Source of the DNA: Mayamaea pseudoterrestris
Lineage: Eukaryota; Bacillariophyta; Bacillariophyceae; Sellaphorales; Sellaphoraceae
Length of the DNA: 64,000 nt
Direction: 5' to 3'
Assembly (NCBI GenBank): GCA_027923505.1
Contig: BROI01000008.1
Span: forward strand, 744,001 to 808,000
Shown here: piece by piece, positions 22,993 to 33,484 of the stretch
How the letters are laid out: each line of letters starts with the position of its first letter
How positions within the stretch are numbered: the first letter of the stretch is position 1
Position numbers and translations under genes: made by a program
The notes under the pieces: generated by a model
Seen by the model: only the letters and a program-made list of their open reading frames with translations
What the model was told of the DNA's origin: nothing
The model's database searches: none

Positions 22993-25900
22993 TGCCCAAA
23001 TTACACCAGAATGGTGCCAACATCATTATTCAGGCTGCACTACGAGATGGAAAGCTTGGCTGGTGTCTCAGGGGATGGCAATGTATTTGGTGACAACTTG
23101 TCACCAGTCTCAGCCAGCAGATGCTCACGTGACATTCCAACGCCCCTACAGCAAGCCCTGTAGGTGCCCAAATTACACCAGAATGGTGCCAACATCATTA
23201 TTCAGGCTGCACTACAAGATGGAAAGCTTGGATGGTGTCTCACGGGATGGCAATGTATTTGGTGACAACTTGTCACCAGTCTCAGCCCGCAGATGCCATG
23301 ACATTCAAACGCCCCTACAGCAAGCCCTGTAGGTGCCCAAATTACACCAGAATGGTGCCAACATCATTATTCAGGCTGCACTACGAGATGGAAAGCTTGG
23401 CTGGTGTCTCAGGGGATGGCAATGTATTTGGTGACAACTTGTCACCAGTCTCAGCCAGCAGATGCCATGACATTCAAACGCCCCTACAGCAAGCCCTGTA
23501 GGTGCCCAAATTACACCAGAATGGTGCCAACATCATTATTCAGGCTGCGCTACAAGATGGTAGGCTTGGCTGGTGTCTCAGGGGATGGCAATGTATTTGG
23601 TGACAACTTGTCACCAGTCTCAGCCCGCAGATGCCATGACATTCAGACACCCCTACAGCAAGCCCTGTAGGTGCCCAAATTACACCAGAATGGTGCCAAC
23701 ATCATTATCAGGCTGCGCTACAAGATGGTAGGCTTGGCTGGTGTCTCAGGGGATGGCAATGTATTTGGTGACAACTTGTCACCAGTCTCAGCCAGCAGAT
23801 GCCATGACATTCAGATGCCCCTACAGCAAGCCCTGTAGGTGCCCAAATTACAACAGAATGGTGCCAACATCATTATTCAGGCTGCACTACAAGATTGAAT
23901 GCTTGGCTGGTGTCTCAGGGGATGGCAACGTATTTGGTGACAACTTGTCACCAGTCTCAGCCCGCAGATGCCATGAGATTCAGACGCCCCTACAGCAAGC
24001 CATGTATACACCCAAATCACACCAGAATGGTGCCAACATCATTATTCAGGCTGCACTACAAGATGGTATGCTTGGCTGGTGTCTCAGGGGATGGCAATGT
24101 ATTTGGTGACAACTTGTCACCAGTCTCAGCCCGCAGATGCCATGACATTCAAACACCCCTACAGCAAGCCCTGTAGGTGCCCAAATTACACCAGAATGGT
24201 GCCAACATCATTATTCAGGCTGCACTACAAGATGGAAAGCTTGGCTGGTGTCTCAGGGGATGGCAATGTATTTGGTGACAACTTGTCACCAGTCTCAGCC
24301 CGCAGATGCCATGACATTCAGACGCCCCTACAGCAAGCCCTGCAGGTGCCCAAATTACACCAGAATGGTGCCAATATCATTATTCAGGCTGCGCTACAAG
24401 ATGGAAAGCTTGGCTGGTGTCTCAGGGGATGGCAACGTATTTGGTGACAACTTGTCACCAGTCTCAGCCCGCAGATGCCATGAGATTCAGACGCCCCTAC
24501 AGCAAGCCATGTATACACCCAAATCACACCAGAATGGTGCCAACATCATTATTCAGGCTGCACTACAAGATGGAAAGCTTGGCTGGTGTCTCAGGGGATG
24601 GCAATGTATTTGGTGACAACTTGTCACCAGTCTCAGCCCGCAGATGCCATAAAGTTCAAACGCCCCTACAGCAAGCCCTGTAGGTGCCCTAATTACACCA
24701 GAATGGTGCCAACATCATTATTCAGGATGCGCTACAAGATGGTAGGCTTGTCTGGTGTCTCAGGGGATGGCAATGTATTTGGTGACAACTTGTCACCAGT
24801 CTCAGCCCGCAGATGCCATGACATTCAAACATCCCTACAGCAAGCCCTGTAGGTGCCCAAATTACACCAGAATGGTGCCAACATCATTGTTTAGGCTGCG
24901 CTACAAGATGGTAGGCTTGGCTGGTGTCTCAGGGGATGGCAATGTATTTGGTGACAACTTGTCACCAGTCTCAGCCAGCAGATGCCATGACATTCAGATG
25001 CCCCTACAGCAAGCCCTGTAGGTGCCCAAATTACAACAGAATGGTGCCAACATCATTATTCAGGCTGCGCTACAAGATGGAAAGCTTGGCTGGTGTCTCA
25101 GGGGTGCCGTCTCAGCCAAGATTACACGCAGAAGCCATGTATACACCCAAATCACACCAGAATGGTGCCAACATCATTATTCAGGCTGCACTACAAGATG
25201 GAAAGCTTGGCTGGTGTCTCAGGGGATGGCAATGTATTTGGTGACAACTTGTCACCAGTCTCAGCCCGCAGATGCCATAAAGTTCAAACGCCCCTACAGC
25301 AAGCCCTGTAGGTGCCCTAATTACACCAGAATGGTGCCAACATCAATATTCAGGCTGCACTACGAGATGGAAAGCTTGGCTGGTGTCTCAGGGGATGGCA
25401 ATGTATTTGGTGACAACTTGTCACCAGTCTCAGCCTGCAGATGCTCACGTGACATTCAAACGCCCCTACTGCAAGCCCTATAGGTGCCCAAATTACACCA
25501 GATATGGTGCCAACATCATTATTCAGGCTGCGCTACAAGATGGTAGGCTTGGCTGGTGTCTCAGGGGATGGCAATGTATTTGGTGACAACTTGTCACCAG
25601 TCTCAGCCAGCAGATGCCGTGACATTCAGGCGCCCCTACAGCAAGCCCTGTAGGTGCCCAAATTACACCGGAATGGTGCCAACATCATTATTCAGGCTGC
25701 GCTAGAAGATGGTATGCTTGGCTGGTGTCTCAGGGGTTGTATGGCAATGTATTTGGTGACAACTTGTCACCAGTCTCAGCCCGCAGATGCCATGACAGAC
25801 AAACGCACCTACAGCAAGCCCTGTAGGTGCCCAAATTACACCAGAACGGTGCCAACATCATTATGCAGGCTGCACTACAAGATGGTAGGCTTGGCTGGTG

Positions 25901-28900
25901 TCTCAGGGGATGGCAATGTATTTGGTGACAACTTGTCACCAGTCTCAGCCAGCAGATGCCATGACCTTCAAACGCCTCTACAGCAAGCCCTGTAGGTGCC
26001 CAAATTACACCAGAACGGTGCCAACATCATTATTCAGGCTGCACTACAAGATGGTAGGCTTGGCTGGTGTCTCAGGGGGTGGCAATGTATTTGGTGACAA
26101 CTTGTCACCAGTCTCAGCCAGCAGATGCCGTGACCTTCAAACGCCCCTACAGCAAGCCCTGTAGGGGCCCAAATTACACCAGAATGGTGCCAACATCATT
26201 ATTCAGGCTGCGCCACAAGATGGTAGGCTTGGCTGGTGTCTCAGGGGTTGTATGGCAGTGTATTTGGTGACAACTTGTCACCAGTCTCAGCCAGCAGATG
26301 CCATGACATTCAGACGCCCCTACAGCAAGCCCTGTAGGTGCCCAAATTACACCAGAATGGTGCCAACATTTTTGTTTAGGCTGCGCTACAAGATGGTAGG
26401 CTTGGCTGGTGTCTCAGGGGATGGCAATGTATTTGGTGACAACTTGTCACCAGTCTCAGCCAGCAGATGCCATGACATTCAGACACCCCTACAGCAAGCC
26501 CTGTAGCTGCCCAAATTACACCAGAATGGTGCCAACATCATTATTCAGGCTGCACTACAAGATGGAAAGCTTGGCTGGTGTCTCAGGGGATGGCAATGTA
26601 TTTGGTGACAACTTGTCACCAGTCTCAGCCAGCAGATGCCATGACATTCAGACGCCCCTACAGCAAGCCCTGTAGGTGCCCAAATTACACCAGAATGGTG
26701 CCAACATCATTATTCAAGCTGCACTACAAGATGGAAAGCTTGGCTGGTGTCTCTGGTGATGGCAATGTATTTGGTGACAACTTGTCACCAGTCTCAGCCC
26801 GCAGATGCCATGACATTCAAACGCCCCTACAGCAAGCCCTGTAGGTGCCCAAATTACACCAGAATGGTGCCAACATCATTATTCAGGCTGCACTATAAGA
26901 TGGAAAGCTTGGCTGGTGTCTCAGGGGATGGCAATGTATTTGGTGACAACTTGTCACCAGTCTCAGCCAGCAGATGCTCACGTGACATTCAAACGCCCCT
27001 ACAGCAAGCCCTGTAGGTGCCCAAATTACACCAGAATGGTGCCAACATCATTATTCAGGCTGCACTACAAGATGGAAAGCTTGGCTGGTGTCTCAGGGGA
27101 TGGCAATGTATTTGGTGACAACTTGTCACCAGTCTCAGCCCGCAGATGCCATGACATTCAGACGCCCCTACAGCAAGCCCAGTAGGTGCCCAAATTACAC
27201 CAGAATGGTGCCAACATCATTATTCAGGCTGCACTACAAGATGGAAAGCTTGGCTGGTGTCTCAGTGGATGGCAATGTATTTGGTGACAACTTGTCACCA
27301 GTCTCAGCCGGCAGATGCCATGACATTCAAACGCCCCTACAGCAAGCCCTGTAGGTGCCCAAATTACACCAGAATGGTGCCAACATCATTATTCAGGCTG
27401 CACTACAAGATGGTATGCTTGGCTGGTGTCTCAGGGGATGGCAATGTTTTTGGTGACAACTTGTCACCAGTCTCAGCCTGCAGATGCCATGACATTCAAA
27501 CACCCCTACAGCAAGCCCAGTAGGTGCCCAAATTACACCAGAATGGTGCCAACATCATTATTCAGGCTGCACTACAAGATGGAAAGCTTGGCTGGTGTCT
27601 CAGGGGATGGCAATGTATTTGGTGACAACTTGTCACCAGTCTCAGCCGGCAGATGCCATGACATTCAAACGCCCCTACAGCAAGCCCTGTAGGTGCCCAA
27701 ATTACACCAGAATGGTGCCAACATCATTATTCAGGCTGCACTACAAGATGGTATGCTTGGCTGGTGTCTCAGGGGATGGCAATGTTTTTGGTGACAACTT
27801 GTCACCAGTCTCAGCCTGCAGATGCCATGACATTCAAACACCCCTACAGCAAGCCCAGTAGGTGCCCAAATTACACCAGAATGGTGCCAACATCATTATT
27901 CAGGCTGCACTACAAGATGGAAAGCTTGGCTGGTGTCTCAGTGGATGGCAATGTATTTGGTGACAACTTGTCACCAGTCTCAGCCGGCAGATGCCATGAC
28001 ATTCAAACGCCCCTACAGCAAGCCCTGTAGGTGCCCAAATTACACCAGAATGGTGCCAACATCATTATTCAGGCTGCACTACAAGATGGTAGGCTTGGCT
28101 GGTGTCTCAGTGGATGGCAATGTATTTGGTGACAACTTGTCACCAGTCTCAGCCGGCAGATGCCATGACATTCAAACGCCCCTACAGCAAGCCCTGTAGG
28201 TGCCCAAATTACACCAGAATGGTGCCAACATCATTATTCAGGCTGCACTACAAGATGGTATGCTTGGCTGGTGTCTCAGGGGATGGCAATGTTTTTGGTG
28301 ACAACTTGTCACCAGTCTCAGCCTGCAGATGCCGTGACCTTCAAACGCCCCTACAGCAAGCCCAGTAGGTGCCCAAATTACACCAGAATGGTGCCAACAT
28401 CATTATTCAGGCTGCACTACAAGATGGAAAGCTTGGCTGGTGTCTCAGTGGATGGCAATGTATTTGGTGACAACTTGTCACCAGTCTCAGCCGGCAGATG
28501 CCATGACATTCAAACGCCCCTACAGCAAGCCCTGTAGGTGCCCAAATTACACCAGAATGGTGCCAACATCATTATTCAGGCTGCACTACAAGATGGATAG
28601 CTTGGCTGGTGTCTCAGGGGATGGCAATGTATTTGGTGACAACTTGTCACCAGTCTCAGCCAGCAGATGCCGTGACCTTCAAACGCCCCTACAGCAAGCC
28701 CTGTAGGTGCCCAAATTACACCAGAATGGTGCCAACATCATTGTTTAGGCGGCGCTACAAGATGGTAGGCTTAGCTGGTGTCTCAGGGGATGGCAATGTA
28801 TTTGGTGACAACTTGTCACCAGTCTCAGCCAGCAGATGCCATGACATTTAGACGCCCCTACAGCAAGCCCTGTAGGTGCCCAAATTACACCAGAATGGTG

Positions 28901-30105
28901 CCAACATCATTATTCAGGCTGCACTACAAGATGGAAAGCTTGGCTGGTGTCTCAGGGGATGGCAATGTATTTGGTGACAACTTGTCACCGGTCTCAGCCC
29001 ACAGATGCCAGCCCCTACAGCAAGCCCTGTAGGTGCCCAAATTACACCAGAACGGTGCTAACATCATTATTCAGGCTGCACTACAAGATGCCAAGCTTGG
29101 CTGGTGTCTCAGGGGATGGCAATGTTTTTGGTGACAACTTGTCACCAGTCTCAGCCAGCAGATGCCGTGACCTTCAAATGCCCCTACAGCAAGCCCTGTA
29201 GGTGCCCAAATTACACCAGAACGGTGCCAACATCACGATTTAGGCTGCGCTACAAGATGGTAGGCTTGGCTGGTGTCTCAGGGGTTGTATGGCAATGTAT
29301 TTGGGGACAACTTGTCACCAGTCTCAGCCTGCAGATGCCATGACATTCAGATGCGCCTACAGCAAACCCTGTAGGTGCCCAAATTACAACAAAATGGTGC
29401 CAACATCATTATTCAGGCTGCACTACAAGATGGAAAGCTTGGCTGGTGTCTCAGGGGATGGCAATGTATTTGGTGACAACTTGTCACCAGTCTCAGCCAG
29501 CAGATGCCATGACCTTCAAATGCCCCTACAGCAAGCCCTGTAGGTGCCCAAATTACACCAGAACAGTGCCAACATCATTATTCAGGCTGCGCTACAAGAT
29601 GGTAGGTTTGGCTGGTGTCTCAGGGGTTGTATGGCAATGTATTTGGTGACAACTTGTCACCAGTCTCAGCCCACAGATGCCATGACATTCAGATGCACCT
29701 ACAGCAAACCCTGTAGGTGCCCAAAATACACCAAAATGGTGCCAACATCATTATTCAGGCTGCACTACAAGATGGATAGCTTGGCTGGTGTCTCAGGGGA
29801 TGGCAATGTATTTGGTGACAACTTGTCACCAGTCTCAGCCAGCAGATGCCATGACCTTCAAACGCCCCTACAGCAAGCCCTGTATGGGGCCCAAATTACA
29901 CCAGAATGGTGACAACATCATTATTCAGGCTGCACTACAAGATGGTAGGCTTGGCTGGTGTCTCAGGGGATGGCAATGTATTTGGTGACAACTTGTCACC
30001 AGTCTCAGCTAGCAGATGCCATGACATTCAGATGCCCCTACAGCAAGCCCTGTAGGTGCCCAAATTACACCAGAATGGTGCCAACATCATTATTCAGGCT
30101 GCTCC

Positions 30106-30810
30106 CAAGGCAGTCTCCCAACAAGGTCGGCAAGTCTAACCAAAGGAATGGGAGGCAACCCAATCAACATCGGCATGTGGTCTGCCCATTGTCGGTAGCT
30201 GTTCCCATTCTCCCCCCGCACCACTGATGACATGACTATCGATCACAGTGTACTCATAAGGTATCAATGGTGCCCCACAGCAGGCCCTCGTAGCCGGAAC
30301 AATCATCAGAATGCGTGCCACTTCATTCTTCGGCTGTTCCTACTCGCACGCCTGGCTGCGCCCGGCCAGCTGCCCAAAAGTTGGCAGCGATGTATTTGGT
30401 GCAACTATGGACCAGTCAACTCCCCAGTCCATGACATCAACCACTTCAGCAGGCGACCTGTGAGGAGGATTCGCCACAACCCACACGAACAACAGCTTGC
30501 TGGGGGCAGTCACGCCACACAAACAAACAAGAAGCCGTGTGGCGAGAACCGCGGAAGAAAGGAAAGAGAAAGGAGAACGAGAAGACTCTGGATCTGGTGG
30601 AAAGACCCTGGAGGTTGCTCCTGATAAGGAGGAGCTAGCTAAAGACGAGGAGCGCACAAGCAGCCAGCCCGGAGGATGGCGACTCGGATGCAAACCTTTA
30701 GCTACAGTCTCGTAACCTATAAATCTCAACGATGCAGAAGAGTGTAACGTCTGCTAGTAGATGAGGTCTTGTATGACCCTCAAAGTAGAACGGCTCCCTG
30801 GATGGCCTTG
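30106..30810. repeat. degenerate satellite edge and unrecognised repeat sequence
   Basis: Beyond the last regular unit, pieces of the satellite remain recognisable but diverged: GCCCCACAGCAGGCCCT at about 30,270, ATGTATTTGGTGCAACTATGG at about 30,390, and CCCAGTCCATGACATC at about 30,420. A 129-aa open frame (30,729-30,340, minus) covers part of it and has no recognised family. The rest holds no gene that I can support. Confidence 0.6.
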
Positions 30811-31518
30811 AGCGTGAGGCGCCCAACTTCCTGGGAGCTTTCTCAAAGGTAATGCTGCACAGAAGGCGCTGACCATCTTAAACGGAAAGCAATCTCCTGT
30901 ATATCAAGGCCTGCGTTCTACAAAGCAACTGCCGCCATGACGCGATTGGAATGAGCCACTATGCGGGTCACATTTTGGCGCAGGAAATGTTGTGGGTTTG
31001 GGTATGCTCCAACCACCGCTGCTCGCATCACTTTGATGATATCCCGTGACTGTAGATAGTCATAACTCCCAGTGGAAGACGTTCGAAAGACACCCAAAGG
31101 CTCCTTGAATGGTTTGCTGTGAAGGCACCATGCGCGTCCAATGATGGACATACTTGCTGCGATGGGGCAAATGAATGGATGCCCGGACCATTTAAATTTT
31201 CGTATGGTGAAATTGGTTTGGCTCTTGTCATAGCGAAAGCGCAAGTGCAATTCAGCCTGTCATGTGTGATCAGGACGCTGTCAGCCGTGTAAAACATGAA
31301 ATCTAAATCAATGAATGCCAGCGGTTGGTTGGCCCATTCACCGGCATCCCTATTTGCTGGGACCTTGCTGAAGCATCCTCTACGTGCTGTAGTCTGTGCG
31401 TATTCATTTGCTCGCGAGCCAGTGAAAGCCCCAAGGCATGTCCAGTCGAAAACGGTGGTTTGTACGTCAAGATTTACTGTTGCGTTGGTGGCCGTCTCCT
31501 TTTTCAATGTGGCGTATA

Positions 31519-31724
31519 TAGCAGGTATGCAACAGAAAGTAGTATCACTATGCCGTTAAAAGTAGCGCACCTCGGAATCGAACCAAGGATAACCGGCTAT
31601 ATCACCTCTAAACACGCTGCTACTTTTCCGTCTGCTAGTGTACTATATGCTGCATACAAGGCACCATGCACTATGACAAGTAAAGGTATCGCTCTGGTTG
31701 CTGTTTTTCGTGTGCAACCTGCTA
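31519..31724 (-). repeat. TRIM 3' terminal repeat with tRNA-like segment
   Basis: The minus strand of 31,558-31,627 holds GGTTCGATTCC (31,584-31,574), an exact match to the pol III B-box consensus, enclosed by a 9-bp inverted repeat AAAAGTAGC/GCTACTTTT. The region is about 10 nt too short for a tRNA, and no convincing anticodon arm forms. Confidence 0.75.
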
Positions 31725-31988
31725 CTCCCCTAGCTTTGCGCGTCATAGTGCTAACTCGTCTTCCGTTTCAGCTGGCATTTTCGTCTCGCGGGGGAATGTC
31801 ACTTTTCAGTTTTTCCTGCGGCGTTTCGGGCTCGGCGCATCTTTGTGCACTCCCCAGGGTCCGCGACTCCCCATCGTTCGTTCGTGACAAACCCGTGCAA
31901 CCAGTGAATTTTTGCTTTTTCTTCGCTTGATTCGATCGCAACTCGAACCAGCAGCCTCAGTCCAGATCTCTCGATAGGGACGCTACCA

Positions 31989-32194
31989 TAGCAGGTATGC
32001 AACAGAAAGTAGTATCACTATGCCGTTAAAAGTAGCGCACCTCGGAATCGAACCAAGGATAACCGGCTATATCACCTCTAAACACGCTGCTACTTTTCCG
32101 TCTGCTAGTGTACTATATGCTGCATACAAGGCACCATGCACTATGACAAGTAAAGGTATCGCTCTGGTTGCTGTTTTTCGTGTGCAACCTGCTA
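31989..32194 (-). repeat. TRIM 5' terminal repeat with tRNA-like segment
   Basis: Identical to the other copy over 206 bp (offset 470). The B-box-like string is at 32,054-32,044. TGGTAGCG follows on the internal side (31,988-31,981). Confidence 0.75.
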
Positions 32195-33022
32195 TATAAG
32201 TACTCAAACATCTTGTTGGTGAATGGCTCGCGCTTCTCTCACGCCTTCTGCCACTTGCGCCGACTGGCCAGTATGTCGGCAAGCATTGGATGATATCCCT
32301 CCTTGCTTATATTTTGGATTGGAAATTTCCTGTTGAGGAACAACTCGAGGAGGGAGTGTGCTGCATTTAAGTAGCCCACCAATGTTTTCACCATCAATGG
32401 ATCTTGTTGGGCGCCGGCCTTCCCTTGGAGTTTCTTTTTGTCAATCTCAAGTGATGTTTTACCAGAGGCCACAGCAAACAAGTATCCCGCTAGGATCGCA
32501 ACTTCTTGCCCCGGTGAGACTTCCGCAAAAGACTTGTCTGTGAATCCTGCCTGGAGACTCCATCTTCCAAAATGCGAGGCTCTCTGATCAAACGCGCAAT
32601 CGTTTCTGGCCCGTATGTCGCCTCGCTCGCGCTCCCATTGATCAGGGACAAGATCGTTGAAAGCAGCTCTCGCTCCACTAGGAAGATTTTGCAGGCTGCC
32701 AATGCCTGCGTGTCCTGTGAGATAACGGACGCCCACGACATTGTTGATGGAGTGAATCGAGAGAGTTGGTCGGCTTCCACAAGCGCCGAGGTGTTGTCTG
32801 ACAATACATTGAGAATGTGTTGTCGATCTCGAATGGCTGGTGTGTGGCAGATGGCACACAAAGACAGTACCACGTTTATGACAATGGCCACGAATTCCAA
32901 AATATTGATATGGTATTCATCCGTGACGAGCGGTCGTTGAGAAGGCTTGGTATTGAATTTGCGCATTTTGAATTTGCAGGTAGCCAAGTCCTCGTCATTC
33001 AAGCGCCACATAAAGAGCAAGG

Positions 33023-33335
33023 TTGCAGGATGCGAACGAAAACAGCGAAAATCGGGCAAGTCACACCGAATGTCCGATAGGGTGACACAGCGGCACTCGC
33101 GGCTCACCACAGCCTCACGATCGCGTGATGCGTGGCAGCGACGGCTTCGAAGCGATTCAACAAGTATATTGCTGAAACTAGTGCGATATAGAGTAGAAAC
33201 AAGCAGACTTACTAAGCTTGAAGAGTTAAGAAAGCGATTTATTCGTCTCTCGTATTGTAGCAACTGCAAGCTTGGATTGGCCATCCAAGGACAGCTACAA
33301 GCGAAAGGTGCAACGATTTGATTTACAAGTTACAA
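33023..33335 (+). repeat. 5' LTR of element 2
   Basis: 313 bp, identical to the copies at 39,295-39,607 and 41,434-41,746. Ends are TTG...CAA (or TG...CA one base further in). Confidence 0.95.
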
Positions 33336-33484
33336 GATTAACACTGTCTTGAGACTCATTGCCTCGGCATAGAGACTTTATCGACGAAGAGTACTATTGA
33401 TTTACGAAGTAACGTGGACGCACGTTGGTTCTTGGCCCGGAAAGTTCCGCAGGTGATAGCAAGAACATTGTCACGACGACAACG

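Larger units (their letters stand above)
21209..30105 (+). repeat. 169-bp satellite, block B (about 53 units)
   Basis: The same unit and orientation as block A, continuing from the copia insertion site. Most units are 169 bp; CACGTG variants at 22,616, 23,126, 25,446 and 26,979 are 172 bp, and units with an extra TTGT before ATGGCAATG are about 173 bp. Higher-order repeats are visible: a 338-bp two-unit repeat marked by CAGTAGG in place of TGTAGG at about 27.1-28.4 kb, and a 507-bp three-unit repeat marked by CATGTATACACCC at 24.0 and 24.5 kb. One unit near 25.09-25.14 kb is cut short and joined out of register. The block ends at about 30,105. Confidence 0.97.
31519..32194 (-). mobile_element. 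TRIM-like miniature LTR element inside the recombinase remnant
   Basis: Two identical 206-bp direct repeats (31,519-31,724 and 31,989-32,194) flank 264 bp. Each repeat begins TAGCAGGT and ends ACCTGCTA. On the minus strand TGGTAGCG directly follows the upstream repeat; this equals the first 8 bases of the yeast Ty1 primer site (initiator tRNA-Met). A purine tract (CTAGGGGAG) directly precedes the downstream repeat, the same core as in both copia elements. The whole unit is flanked by TATA (31,515-31,518 and 32,195-32,198). Removing it plus one TATA rejoins the host recombinase frame as MFEYLY-ATLKK. It has no coding capacity. Confidence 0.8.
30805..33022 (-). pseudogene. decayed retroelement pol: RNase H-like plus tyrosine recombinase
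   Basis: Minus-strand remnant in several frames with stops. From about 33,010 to 32,800 it resembles an RNase H region (INILEFVAI, then HILNVLSDNT). A helical core-binding segment follows to 32,239 (KTLVGYLNAAHSLLE). After a 676-bp insertion come TVFDWTCLGAFTGSRANEYA, DKSQTNFTIRKF, TRIVAHSNRVMAAVAL and finally RLRWSAPSVQHYL (about 30,810). The last blocks carry the His-x-x-Arg and Tyr of a tyrosine recombinase. RNase H followed by tyrosine recombinase points to a DIRS-like element. In-frame stops occur after KWQKA, after AAVAL and after QHYL. The 5' part (RT) is missing here. Confidence 0.7.

Noticed and set aside
22046-24852. A family of about 88-aa protein genes
   Set aside because: They recur exactly with the DNA period, overlap each other in shifting frames, and match no family; they are by-products of the satellite.
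21209-30105. CRISPR array or other repeat-spacer system
   Set aside because: The whole 169-bp unit repeats without unique spacers, and the flanking genes are eukaryotic with introns.
30340-30729. 129-aa gene on the minus strand
   Set aside because: It overlaps diverged satellite units and has no recognisable family; more likely repeat debris.
31558-31627. A genuine tRNA gene
   Set aside because: Only about 62-70 nt, no proper anticodon arm, and present twice inside the terminal repeats of a mobile element.
31519-31724. Two independent MITEs with TA target sites
   Set aside because: The TATA duplication and restored host frame flank the pair as one unit, and the inner borders match a primer site and purine tract, so a single LTR-type insertion is simpler.
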